Source of the DNA: Cyanophora paradoxa
Taxonomy: Eukaryota; Glaucocystophyceae; Cyanophorales; Cyanophoraceae
Reading direction: 5' to 3'
DNA length: 64,000 nt
NCBI GenBank assembly: GCA_004431415.1
Contig: QPMI01000510.1
Location: 62,001-126,000 of the forward strand
Below the pieces are notes generated by a model. It saw nothing but the letters and a program-made list of their open reading frames with translations. It made no database searches and was not told where the DNA came from. Below, piece by piece: positions 21,068 to 31,800 of this stretch. The translations under genes were made by a program, and so were the position numbers. Every line of letters starts with the position of its first letter. Positions within the stretch are counted from its first letter, which is position 1.

Positions 21068-21212
21068 CGTGCCCAGGCCTTTGGGCACGACGCGCCCTAG
21101 CCCCGACGTGCCCAAAGCGGATTTGGGCACGGGGCCCCGGCAATCATGTAATAGGCCCGTCCAACTCGATTCTGCTACGTGGTGCAAAAGGGTACGTAGT
21201 GGAGTGGCAACA
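21068..21212 (-). repeat. Right terminal inverted repeat
   Basis: Reverse complement of the left repeat: perfect over 136 bp, then one mismatch, then homology to about 145 bp. Contains TGGGCACG units. Protein B starts 38 bp inward, so this repeat probably also serves as its promoter. Confidence 0.9.
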
Positions 21213-21217
21213 GCCAG
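21213..21217. repeat. Target-site duplication (right copy), GCCAG
   Basis: Five-base duplicate of 15591-15595 immediately outside the right inverted repeat. Confidence 0.8.
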
Positions 21218-22092
21218 CCGGCGCCCGAGCTCGAGCCATAGCCAGCACCGGTACCGCCGCACTGCAAGCGAACAGCAATTTGATTAAAGTAGTTGAGGCC
21301 GATTGCAACTGTGCGGGCCGCCGAGCCGCGCGCGCGCGGATCGATATCCGGAGCACCGCGCGCGCGCGCGGCCGCGCCGCCGGCCGCGCGGGCGCCGGCC
21401 TTGGCACACTGTGACATAAGCACGACGGTCGACTCGGCGATCATCGGATCAATATATATATACTCAGAACGCACCCGGTGACCACCGCGCGCGCACGCAT
21501 GTGCACATCCGCGCGCGGCGCCCGCCGGCCGGCCGGCCGGGCGCCGACCCCTGATGCACTGCACTGTATACGTAGCTGTAGCCTCATCGGCTGTAGGCTG
21601 CACACCGGACCGGATCATCGAATCGCTCTAATCAAGTTTAGGGAAGCTTGCCTTTCGTGAGCAAGAGAATTCCGAAGAATTGCATTTGCGTTTTTTGCAT
21701 TTTACCAAGTTTCAGTTGATCATGACCTGAACGGCGAAAGCCGGCTGTTGAAACAACATACGATTCGATGCGAAAACGTGACGTGAGAGAAATTATGCGA
21801 CGAGCATGAAATGATATCGAAGATGATGTACAGAGTGACTCTTTGAGACTGCTACGAAATACGAAAGAAATTAAAGCGCGATGCGAACGACCCTTCATCC
21901 CGAACCACTCCTACTGAACTACATGTAATCGACTCGGCGAGCGACTGCACTGCCCTACGACTGCGATCTCCTCGGCTGCCTATCCTCCTCCATGAAAACC
22001 CAAACGAGCAGCACTCCGGCTGTTACTCGACTCTACAACAACAAGGACCCAAAACTGACTCGCGCGCGACGCGACGCGATGCGGGGCCACGG
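21218..22092. other. Intergenic region with CG-alternating and lower-GC blocks
   Basis: Bases about 21320-21405 and 21485-21550 are dense in CGCGCG and GGCCGGCC palindromes. A TATATATATA run lies near 21453. From about 21640 to 21960 the DNA is distinctly less GC-rich than its surroundings. An open frame on the minus strand there (21638-21898) has no splice or start context that supports it. No gene called. Confidence 0.5.
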
Positions 22093-23333
22093 TCATGCCT
22101 CGCTGGAGAGGCCGGCGGCGCTGAGGGCGGCCTCGGCGCGGCGCAGGCGCTCGGCCAGCGTCTTCGTCTCCACCGCGGCCTTGGTCATCGACGCCATCTT
22201 CTCGAAGAGCGACTTGCGCAGGGCGGGGACCTTGGCGAGCTCCGCGTCCTTCGCCGCCAGCTCCGCCTTGGCGCGGGCGAGCGCCGCCTCGGCCTGCTTG
22301 CGGCGCGCGACCTCGCGCTCGGCCTCGGCGTTGGACTCCTCGGCGGCCTGCGCGGCGGTGCGCCAGAGCTCGCGGGCCGACTTGAGCTCCTCCTCGAAGA
22401 GCTCCGCCCGCTCCTCCGCCTCGCGCCGCTCCTTGTCCAGCTCCTCCGCCTCGTGCTCGAACGCGTCCTGCCCCCGCACCCTCAGCATGGGCCCGCCCCG
22501 CGGCGGCGGCTCGCCCCGGGGTCGCGGGTCGCTCACCACGGCCTCGGCGCCGCTCGCGCGGTACTGCTCGGCCCGCTTCTGCGCCGCCTCGAGCTGCGCC
22601 TTGCTCGCCCGCAGCCGGTTCTCGAGGCCGCGGTGCACCGACTCGAGCTCCAGGACGCGGGCGCGGAGCCCGGCAGCTTCCTGCGGGGCGCAGGGATCAG
22701 CCCCGCGGCCCGGGGAGCGCGCGCGTGACGCCAGTGACGGGGCCGCACCCTCCGCGCCTCGCCCCGCGCCGCCTCGACATCGGCGGCCTCCTTCTCGCGC
22801 TCAGCCAGAGCCTCCTTCAGGTGCGCGTTCTCCGCCTTGAGGTGCTTGTTCTCCATGAGCGCGATGTCCAGGTTGAAGCGCATCGAAGCGATCTGCGGCG
22901 CGCCGGCGGCCGCGGGCCACGATCAGCGCGGGGGACCGGGCGGGGGCGATCTGGAACCAGCGCTGACCTCCTCGAAGGGGCAGGAAGCGGGCTCCGCGGG
23001 GTCCTGCGCCTGCGCCGAGAGGCGCCGCTGCTTGTGGGGGACATCGCTGGAGGAGCAGGACGAGTTGGAGCAGACGGAGATGGTGTCGAGGGCCGCGTGG
23101 CGGGGCGGGCGGCGGTGCATGAGGCGCGACGAGGGGCCGGGCTGGCGCGAGGCGAGGACGGCGAGCTGCTGCTCCCAGCGCGACTCCAGGTGCTGCTGCT
23201 GCTTGGCGAGCGCCTCCTCCTCCGACGTCGGCGACGAGCGGGCGCTGGAGCCCTGGAGAGACTCCGGCGACAGGGACCTGCACCGCAGCGCGGCCGCGCT
23301 CTCCGCGGCGGACTTGGCCGATGTGAACGACAT
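22093..23333 (-). CDS. Coiled-coil protein, unrecognised
   Basis: ATG at 23331-23333 (MSFTSAKSAAESAAALRCRS). The first exon, about 110 residues, is Ser-rich with short helices (SEEEALAKQQQHLESRWEQQ) and ends CPFEE. Exon 2 reads IASMRFNLDIALMENKHLKA then ENAHLKEALAEREKEAADVE. The last exon starts EAAGLRARVLELESVHRGLE and continues as an almost unbroken heptad-like helix (EELDKERREAEERAELFEEE, ARRKQAEAALARAKAELAAK), ending AALSAAGLSSEA and TGA. Total about 330 residues. This is a structural, centrosomal or flagellar-type coiled coil by appearance only, and no family could be assigned. Introns have GTCAGC and GTGCGG donors and CGCAG acceptors. Confidence 0.68.
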
Positions 23334-23933
23334 TCTGTGCGGGGACGACGGGGACACCTCGCCCTCGTCGGCGCTGCTGCGAATGACTGCCGGGTTGCTT
23401 CGGAGCGCGCGCGCCCGAGGAATGCGATCGCCGCGCAGCAGCAGCTGCTGCTCGAGAACTTGGGAAAGCGAATTCGCGAATGCAGCGCGGCCGCTCCGCC
23501 GGCGCTCCGCCGCTCCCTCCCGTCAGCGTCTTGGGAGGCCTCGTGATGTCACCCGGCACGAGTCGTTTTGACTTTTTTTCTGCGCCGTTTGGGGCTCGAG
23601 TCACGGCGGTTAGTTCGATCGTCAACTTTGACGGTTACCGCGCGCGTTAAGCGAAGTCGGATCCGGAGCTGCTGCGCATGCGGCCCGCGGGGTACCCTCG
23701 CTTGCTAGAGTACCGCGCACAGCATGCTCACAGTGCTGCTACAGCTACGGCCACATGCGCACAGCCGCGCGCTCGCCAGCGCGCGAGCGCGCGCGCCGCG
23801 GCGCCTTTTCCCCCCTCCCCTCTCTATCTCTCCCCGCGCGCGTATACCTGCATGCGCAGAGAGAATTCTCGAGCTATAGCTAGCTCTCCTGTGGGCTCAC
23901 ACTGGATCTCCCGCTCCCGTTCTCGCCGCCACC
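23334..23933. other. Intergenic region between divergent genes
   Basis: Head-to-head spacer between the coiled-coil gene and the glutathione S-transferase gene. Its minus-strand side stays open for translation upstream of 23333 but without a better ATG. The plus-strand side has a CT-rich tract (about 23800-23835) and CGCGCG runs just before the transferase start. Confidence 0.4.
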
Positions 23934-23936
23934 ATG
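23925..23936 (+). promoter_or_regulatory. Optimal translation-start context of the glutathione S-transferase
   Basis: The start codon sits in GCCGCCACCATG, identical to the optimal vertebrate Kozak context. This decides the start at 23934 over the second ATG two codons later. Confidence 0.7.
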
Positions 23937-25384
23937 CATATGGACGCGAATTCGAAGGCGAAAGTGACGCTGTATGCCGCCCCGAAAAGCCGGAGCGCGC
24001 TCGTCGCTTGGTACCTGGAGGGTGCGCGTGCGCCCCGGCGGCCGCGCGTCCCGAGGCCGCTGATTATGCATATGACGGAGCGCCGCGCGCGCCGCGCGAA
24101 CGCGTGCGCAGAGCTGAAAGTGCCTTACGAGACCAAGACGATCAACCTGCAGGCGCGGCAAGCCTCGAGCGCCCTAGATCTCCATTGGCCATTCCCGCTC
24201 GCCACCGCACCGGCGCCCTGCAGCTGCAGCTGACGCGGCGCCGCATGCGCAGGAGTCGGAGCAGAAGAGCGACGAGTTTAAATCCGTCAACGTGCGCGCC
24301 CCGGCCCAGCTGCAGCTGCGCGGCCGGCACTCCCGCGGCTCTGATTGAAGATATTCGATGGGTTTCGCGAAGCCCTTCCAGGTTCGGCGGCCCGAGCCGC
24401 GCCGCCTTGCGCTGCCCTTCACCTCCGGGCCTCCCGCGCGCGCCTCATCTAACGCGCCGCGCCGCTCCGCCTCCCACCTCCCCCCCACCCCCCTCCCCCA
24501 CCCCCACCCCACCCCTTTCCCCCCTCCCCTTTTCCCCCCGGCCCCCCCCTTCCTCCCCGCGAGCAGAAGGTCCCCGCCCTGACCGTCGAGGAGGCCGGGC
24601 GGCGCTTCACCCTCTTCGAGTCCGGGGCCATCCTCGTGCGCGGCCGCGGGGGCCCGATCCCCCTGATCGCGAGGGGCTACACGCCGCGCCGAGCGCCGGC
24701 GCCGCGTGTTTCGGCGCGCAGACGTATTTGGCGCACAAGTTCGACGCGCGCGCCGCGACCCCCGAGCAGCTCGCAGACGTGAACAAGGCGCGCGGCCGGA
24801 CGCCGGGCGGCTCGAGCTTGAGACTTGAGACATTATAATCACGCATATTACAATAGCAAGGAAGACTCCGTTTTTCGCCGCCGACGCTGACGGCGCCGGC
24901 TTGCAGTGGGTCGTCTTCGCGAGCGCAAGCCTCTCCGTGAGCAATCGCGATCTCGGGGGTGGAGCTCGGGGATGCGGACGCAGGCAAACCGTACCCCCGG
25001 CCCGCAGGTCGGCCTGCTCTACGAGGCGTCGCGCGAGGGCGCCGTGCCCGGCCTCGTCCGCCCTGTACCCCCTCCCCTCGGAGCGCCATGCACGTGCACC
25101 CCCCTCACAGGCACCCCTCGCAGCTGGATCCCCTAGAGAGCATCCTCTCAAAGCAGCCCTGGCTCCTCGGGAGTGCGCCTATATAGCTACCCCCCTTCGC
25201 TCCCTCCCCGGGCCCCCCTGCGGGCGATCTCACGGCCGCCCCGCAGGCGATCTCACGGCCGCCGACGTGGCCGTGGCCTCGTACCTCTACCTCCTCGACA
25301 TCATGATCCCATCCCTCGACCTCTCCCCGTACCCCAAGGGTTCCGCCCCCGCTTTCTGAATTCTCCTGCACGCACCGAAGCGCG

Positions 25385-25439
<55 letters not shown>

Positions 25440-25582
25440 CGCCGGCCGCCAGTGCAGGAGTACGTGAAGCGCGCCTCGGAGCGGGAGGCCTTCAGGAGGC
25501 GCGCCCCGCCGCCGCCTCCCGATCGCCCCCGCGGCTCGCCTGACCGCCCCCGCGCCTGTGCAGGACCGTCGGCAACCGCTGA
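23934..25582 (+). CDS. Glutathione S-transferase (soluble, thioredoxin-fold N-domain)
   Basis: Conjugates or reduces substrates with glutathione, probably in the cytosol. The N-domain is spliced as KVTLYAAPKSRSALVAWYLE, ELKVPYETKTINLQA, SEQKSDEFKSVN, a PFGKVPALTVEE-type segment and FTLFESGAIL; the LFESGAI/KVPAL pattern is the usual glutathione-site region with a catalytic Ser/Tyr near the N-terminus. The C-domain has QTYLAHKFDARAATPEQLAD, a linker, LTAADVAVASYLYLLDIMIP and VQEYVKRASEREAFRRTVGN followed by R and TGA. The AADVAVASYLYLL...LDLSPYPKV wording resembles cyanobacterial and algal transferases. No transit peptide. The intron before VQEYVKR holds a poly-C run of about 54 nt; the last intron (25499-25563) needs a GC donor. 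The middle exons (24.9-25.2 kb) are less certain. Confidence 0.8.
25385..25438 (+). repeat. Poly-C tract of about 54 nt inside an intron
   Basis: Single-base C run lying between a GTTCCG donor and the CCAG acceptor of the penultimate glutathione S-transferase intron. It fills the position of a polypyrimidine tract. Its exact length is prone to assembly error. Confidence 0.85.
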
Positions 25583-25806
25583 CCACGCGATGGGCAGCCG
25601 CGGCTCGCGATCGGGGCGCAAACTTCTGGCGCAGCACCCGGATTCGCTTCCCTTCAACTTTGGTCTGGCCGGATCCGCCCCCCCCGCGCTAGCGTTGCAG
25701 ATCCAGATCTCCTGCAAACGTCGAGACCCCCGCGAGCCCTCGGAGTGCAATCAACGCGATCAAACGGATCTTCGAGGCGAGCTGGCAGAAAGGGGCCGGG
25801 GCGCGG

Positions 25807-28800
25807 CTAGGCGAGGCCCCTGACGACGCTGGGGAGGCGCCGGACGCGCTCGGGGGGCCGCGGCGTCCACACCGCCTTCTCCACGCCGGGCTCTGCCTCC
25901 GCGGCGGCCGGCGGGGCAGGGGCGGGGGCGGGGGCGGGGGCCTCGGGCTCGGGGTCGTCGGGGTCGGGGAAGACCTGGGGGGAGGGGCGGGCGGCGAAGA
26001 GGGCGGCGAGGGCGACGAGCTGGCAGCTGGCGGCGGCGATGGCGAGGCCGGCGGAGGGGCCGTAGCGGAGGGCGGCGGAAGGGGCGAGGAGGGCGCGGAC
26101 GGCGGGGGCGGCGGCGTGGCGCTCCGAGACGGCGAAGAAGGTGGCGAGGTGGAGGGCGTCCAGGAGGAGCGCGCAGGCGGCGAGGCCGGCGCGGAAGGGC
26201 AGGGCGCGCCCGCCGGGGCGGAAGGCGGCCCGCGGGCGGAGGTCGAGGGCGAGGAGGGCGGCGAGGGCGGCCCCCGCGAGGGCGGCGAGGAGTCCCAGGG
26301 CGAAGGCGGCGGCGAGGCCGGAGCGGAGGGGGCAGAGGCCGAGGCTGTCCCCGCCCCACGCCTCCAGGGAGACGAGGGCGCAGAGGTCGGCCCAGGGGAC
26401 GCGCGGCGCGCCCCAGTCCTCCCCGAGCGCCACCTCCAGGAGGCCGGCGCGGGGCAGGAGCCAGAGGGGCAGGCCCAGGGCGAGGGGCCGCAGGAGGGCG
26501 GCGGCGAGGGCGGCGGCGAAGCGGAGGGCGGCGCCCGGGAGGAGGGAGGCGGGGCGCTTCTCCTCGGGGAAGTCGGCGGCCCGGGCGGCCACCCAGCGCA
26601 CCTGCAGCAGCAGCGCGGCGCCACGAGGGCGGCAGCAGCGCGGGGAGCACGGCGACCTCGGCCGGGGAGGGCGCCCCGGGGCCGCCCCGAGGAGGGCGGC
26701 CGCCTCCACGCTGAAGCCCGGCGCCGCGAGCAGCAGCGCCGCGCTCGCCGCGGGGCCCAGCAGGCGCACGGGGGCGCCCCGAAGCCGGCCCGCCCCAGCA
26801 AGCGCGCCGCCAGGTGCCCCGCGCAGGTCGCCGGCGGGGCGGCGCCGGGCCCCGCGGGGGCGCAGAGGAGGGCGTACTCGGCGCGGGAGAGGGTGAGGGA
26901 GACGGAGCGCGGGGCGCGGGGAGGGAGCGGAGGCCCCGGCGCAGCGGCGCCGCGAGCGTGGCCACCGCTCGGCAGAAGGCCGGCGCCCCCGCCGTCCCGT
27001 TGGCGGTGGGGGCGATGGCGGCCGGCGCGGAGGCGTTGCCGGCGCAGAGGAGGACTTCGACGTCGACGGGGGGCGCGAGGAAGGAGAAGGCGCACGGGCG
27101 CCCGATGGCGCACGCCGTCTCGTTGAGGGCCCCGCCCGCCCCCGCCGCCTGCAGCGCCGGCTCGAGCAGCACGGGGGCCCACCCCGCCGCCGTGGGCGGG
27201 GCGGAGGGCGCGGGGAGGACGAGGAAGTGGGCGGGGCAGGGGGCGGCGAGGGCGGCGGGGCAGGGGCCGCGGAAGTGGTCGGCGGAGAGGACGAACGCGA
27301 GGCGGGAGACGTTCCGCCCGAGGCTCGCGCAGTGCGCCGCGTCCGGCGCGGGGTCCCGGCAGAGGAGGACCTCGGCGGGGTGCGCGGGGGAGGGCGACGA
27401 GGGGTCGCCCCACGCGAGGGCGCACGGCAGGCCCTCGGAGCACGCGGCCGGCGACTCGGTGACGTTGACGGCGGAGCCGAGGAGGCGGAGGGGCGTGCGG
27501 GCGCAGGCGGCGGGGACGGCGAGGGGGGAGACGGGGCACGCGACGAGCGCCGCGTCGCACGCGCTGCGGCGGACCGCTCGCCGGCGAAAGAACGGGCGGG
27601 GAGGCGGGGGGGCGGGCGGGGCGCACCGGGCGAAGGGGGTGCCGCAGAGGAAGACGAGGTGGGCCTCGGAGGGCGAGAAGGGGAAGGCCTGCTCGGCGGC
27701 CTCCGCGGCGCTCGAGAAGGGGATGCTCGCCGCCTCGCTCCGGGCGACGGGGAGGCAGGCCTCGGGCCCCGCCGGCCAGGCCCGGCAGAGGGAGAGCTGG
27801 AGGGGGTAGGGGTGGGAGGCGAGGGCGCGGCAGGTGGCGGGGGCGGCGGGGTCGCGGCGGAGGGCGCAGGAGCCCGAGGCGGCGAGGGCGGCGACGGGCG
27901 GGTGCTGCACCACCTCCAGGGGCCACCACGCCGCCAGCGCCGACCTGCGCGCGGGCCCGTCAGAGGAGACGCAAGAGCTCTGGGGAGGGCCGCACCGGGG
28001 GTCGGAGGGGGTGGAGATGACGGCGAAGGCGGGGCAGGAGGCGCCGCCCACGAGCTCAGTCCCGTTCCCGCTGCCCCGCCCCGCCAGTGAGCCGCCCGTG
28101 AGCGCGCGCGAGGGAGGGGGGACGCCGGCGGGGGCCCTCGCGCTGCTAGAGGGGGGGCGGGCGGGCTCGCCAGAGGCGGCGGAGGGCGGCGAGGGGCAGG
28201 TCGAGGGCGGCCGGGCTGCTGTACGTCTCGTTCCGCTCCGGCACCTGCAGCTGCGCGCGAGTCGGCGGCGGGCCCGGATGCGATGAAGCCAGAGGGCGGG
28301 GGCGGGGGCGGACGGGGAAGCAGGCGGGGGCGCTGTAGGGCAAGGAGGGGCACAAGAAGAGCTCCACGTCCCTGCGGGGGCCGGCGTCGGGGGGGGGGGG
28401 GGGAAGAAAAGAGGCGGCGCTGGTCGGTGGCCGGCGCACCGGCGGCCGGACCAGACGAGGCGGCAGGCGGGGGCGGCGGCCTCGGCGCCGCAGCGGCGGT
28501 TCGAGGCGGCCGCGTCCACGACAATCGCCCGGCTGCCGGCCCCGTCAGACGCCCGGCGCCGGCGGGCGGGATAGCTAGGCGGAGGCAGAGCCGGGCGCCA
28601 CAGAGCCCAGGCGCGTTGACTGATTCTCGATTGCGGGCGGGGGCCGGGGCGGGGGCGGGGCGCGCCTGCGGTGGAGGTCGACGACGCGGGCCTCGGAGAG
28701 CATGTCCGTCCGGTCCGCCGCCGTCAGCAGCCAGTCCGCGAAGCACCGGCTGCCCCCGCACGCCCGTGAGCCCCGCGCGAAGGGCGAGCGGGCGGGGCCG

Positions 28801-31800
28801 CCGGCGCCGGGGCGCACTCGGCGGTGGCGTTTGCGCAGACGAAGTCGTACGCGGCGAGGGGCACGCGGGCGGGGTGCGCGGCGGGGGCCCGCGGCGTCTC
28901 CACCGAGCCCTCCGCCTGCGCGCCAGGGCGGGGGCGGGCGGGGGTGAGAGGGCGGGCGGTGCAAAGGGGTAGGGCGCGGGGCCGGGGCGCACGAGGGCGC
29001 AGTCGCCCCTCACAGAGGGCGCGCGGCCCGTCAACCGCCGGCACACGTACACGTCCACGAAGGGCTGCCCCCGCACCGCCCCGGTGAGGGGGGGAAGGCG
29101 GGGAGGGCACGAGGGGCGGGGCGGGGCGCACGGTGCCGGTCCACCAGAGGGGGCACCCGCCGGTCGAGTTGTGCGCGCACTTGCGCCCGTTGACCGTCTC
29201 CGCCGCGAAGGCCGGCGGGGAGCGCGCCGGGCGGACCTCCAGCGCCGCCGTCCCGTTGTGCACGCCGGGGTACGACGGGGCGAGCACGACGAGGTCGCGC
29301 AGCCAGCGGGCGCCCCGCCCGGAGTCGAACCCGAAGGTGGCGTTGTCCAGCGCGGCGAGGAAGCCGCCGATCTGGATGGGGTTCGCCCCCGTCGCGGGGG
29401 CCGCCTCCACGCAGAGCGACGCGTTGCGCTCGCCCGGCGGGCAGAGGCGGAGGGCGACGGGGCCCGGGCCGTCCCAGAGGACCGGGCACCCCTCGGGCTC
29501 GACGTAGCACGTGAGCCCCGCGCTGCCCCGCACGCCTGCGACCCGCAGCCGGGGGTACCCCACGACGATGTGCCCCGCGAGGTTCGAGACGAGGTCGGTG
29601 AGGGCCACGAGGCCCCGGTACCCCTCCAGCAGCGCGGCGGGGCTCAGCGACGCGTAGAGGGCGGTGAGGCGGTCGTCGCAGTAGCGGCTCTGGGCGATCT
29701 CCGCGGGGAAGAGCTCCTGGGAGGCGGCGAGGCAGCCGCGGACCCAGGCGCCGGCCTCCTCCGACGCGACGACCACCAGCGACATGTTGCACCTGGGGGG
29801 GCAGGGGTGAGGGGGGCGGGAGAGGGTGGGCGGGGGCCGGGCGGGGGCACCAGGGGACGGAGGCGTCGCCGCAGAGGCGGGCGACGGAGGCCCACGAGCC
29901 GAAGGAGACGGCGGCGGCGAGCTCGCCGAGGGTCACGTTCAGGCCGCCCCGCGACTGCCCGGCCAGCAGGCAGCGCAGCGGGTCCAGGCCGGCCGCCGAC
30001 CCCTGGCAGAGGAAGTAGTGCATCGAGGCGTTCCCCGGCGGCTGCACCGAGACCCGCACCGCGAGGGCGCGGGCCTGCTCCTCGGGGGTGCCCGCGGGGA
30101 GGGGCCCGGCGGGGAGCGAGGCGGGGTAGCGCTCGGCGGAGAGCAGCGCGGAGACGACGACGAAGGCGATCGAGTCGCGGCTCGCGCGGGCCCCGAGCGC
30201 CCCCGCCGCCGTCCCCGCGTCGAAGGGGTGGCCGGCCGGCAGCGCGAGTAGCACCGCCGTGCACGCGCGCTCGCCCGGGGCCGCCCCGCAGACGGCCGCC
30301 CGGTCGGCCTCGGAGACGGGGAGCGAGGTGCGGTTCGCGGGGGCCTCGTACACGACGGCGCGGCAGGCGGCGGCCGCCCGGGCGCCGTCGGCGGCCAGGA
30401 GGGCGAGCTCGGCGTCGCGGCTCTCGGGGCCCGCCCCGAGGCGCCGGCAGAGGCGCATCTCCGCGAAGCTCGGGCCCGCCCACTCCGCCTCGCACCGGAG
30501 GCTGCCCCCCGCCGGGCACACGAGCGGCGGCCGCCGCAGCGACACCTGCCGCGCCCCGTCAAAAAGGCCGAACGAAGCGGCGGCGGCCGGTGCGAGCGCT
30601 AGAGGGGCGGCGCCCAGGGCGGAGCGGGCGGGGCCCAACGCCGAGCGTGAGCGGCGGGGAGCGCCTCACCTTCCTCGAGTCGTCGGGGAGGAGGCGGATG
30701 GGGGCGCCGGCGCGCGACTCCAGCTCCTCGGGGCTCTCCTGCGGCGGGGAGTCGGAGAGTGCAGGAGACGAGCGCGGGGAGCACGAAGGCGGGGTGGGAC
30801 TCGTAAGCTATCCGGCGCTAGGACGAGGCCCCCGCGCCGCCCCGTGCCCGGCGGCGGGGCGGACCTGCATGCAGGGCGGAAGGACCTTGATCTGGGCCAT
30901 GCAGCCGGCCGAGACGCTGCCGGCGGAGCTCAGCGGGGCCCGGTCCCTGCGGCGCCCCGCGGGCGGGCGGGGGGCACCTGGCGCCCGGGTCGGGGTTGAG
31001 GGTGGCGTTGCAGAGCTGGAGGTCCGAGACGGCGAGCGTGTACGACACCGGCGTCTTCGCCAGCTCCAGCACCTGCCGCGCCGCCCGCGCCCTCAGCCTG
31101 GCCGATGCCCGAGTCCCTCCGCGAGGACAGCGAGCGGTGCGGCGGGGCGGGGCGGGCGGGCCTTGATGCAGCGGAGGCGCTGGGGGGCGCCGGAGGGGAG
31201 GGTCCCCGGGAGGGCGCGGGGGGCGCAGAGGTAGACGTCGGCCGCCGGCACCGCCGCGCCCTCCCACGCGACCCTCCGCGCCACGTTCGGCGAGAGCCAG
31301 CTGCCCGCCCCCGTCAGCAGACGAGAGGGCGCCGGATCCCGGGGCCGCCCTCGGGCGGGGCGACCTCGTGGTCGTGGCGTCGGGGAGGAGGAGCGCCGCG
31401 CGGGGCGTCCAGAGCTTCAGCGGCGCGTATTTCAGTATCCAGTCCACGTTCTCCGCCCCGCCCTGCGCCGAGGGGCCGGTCAGGGCCGCGGCGCTGGCTC
31501 GGCGAAGCGAGGGCAGTCTAGTCGAGGTCGGAGCCGCCTTTCCCCCCCTGCGCCCACCCTCCGCCCCTGACCTGGTTGGAGAACCACTTGGCCTGCCACT
31601 CCACCTCGCACGCCATGCGGCTGCCACGTGCGCCCGCGGCGGTCAGCGGCGCGCGGCCACGCGGCGCGCGAGGGAGCTCGGGGGTCGCTCGCCTGGGGTC
31701 GACGGTGTCGCGCTGGAAGCGGCTACACGCCCCGCACATCGCCAGCCCCTGCGCCCGCTGCTCGGCCGGGGCCCAAGCGGGGACGGGGGTCGGGCGCGGG

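Larger units (their letters stand above)
15596..21212. mobile_element. 5.6-kb DNA transposon with terminal inverted repeats and two convergent genes
   Basis: The element is bounded by inverted repeats identical for 136 bp (ends TGTTGCCACTCC and GGAGTGGCAACA) and flanked by GCCAG duplications. Inside are a plus-strand gene starting 51 bp from the left repeat and a minus-strand gene starting about 38 bp from the right repeat; they converge on a central spacer. The motif TGGGCACG, in either orientation, recurs in the repeats, in the spacer and in several introns. Base composition is less extreme than in the host genes and the first intron uses a conventional GTAAGG donor. I cannot assign it to a known superfamily: a 5-bp duplication with TGTTG...CAACA ends does not match the common ones I know, and neither protein shows an obvious DDE triad. 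Perfect repeats suggest a recent insertion. Confidence 0.85.

Noticed and set aside
15596-21212. LTR retrotransposon
   Set aside because: The terminal repeats are inverted, not direct, and no reverse transcriptase, integrase or protease motif is visible.
21175-21618. Minus-strand frame of 147 codons right of the transposon
   Set aside because: It crosses the transposon end and the CG palindrome block and has no splice or start context.
26116-27809. Plus-strand Glu/Gly-rich frames opposite the large membrane protein
   Set aside because: Shadow of the coding strand; no splice sites and no recognisable motif, while the minus frame has Cys modules and glycosylation sequons.
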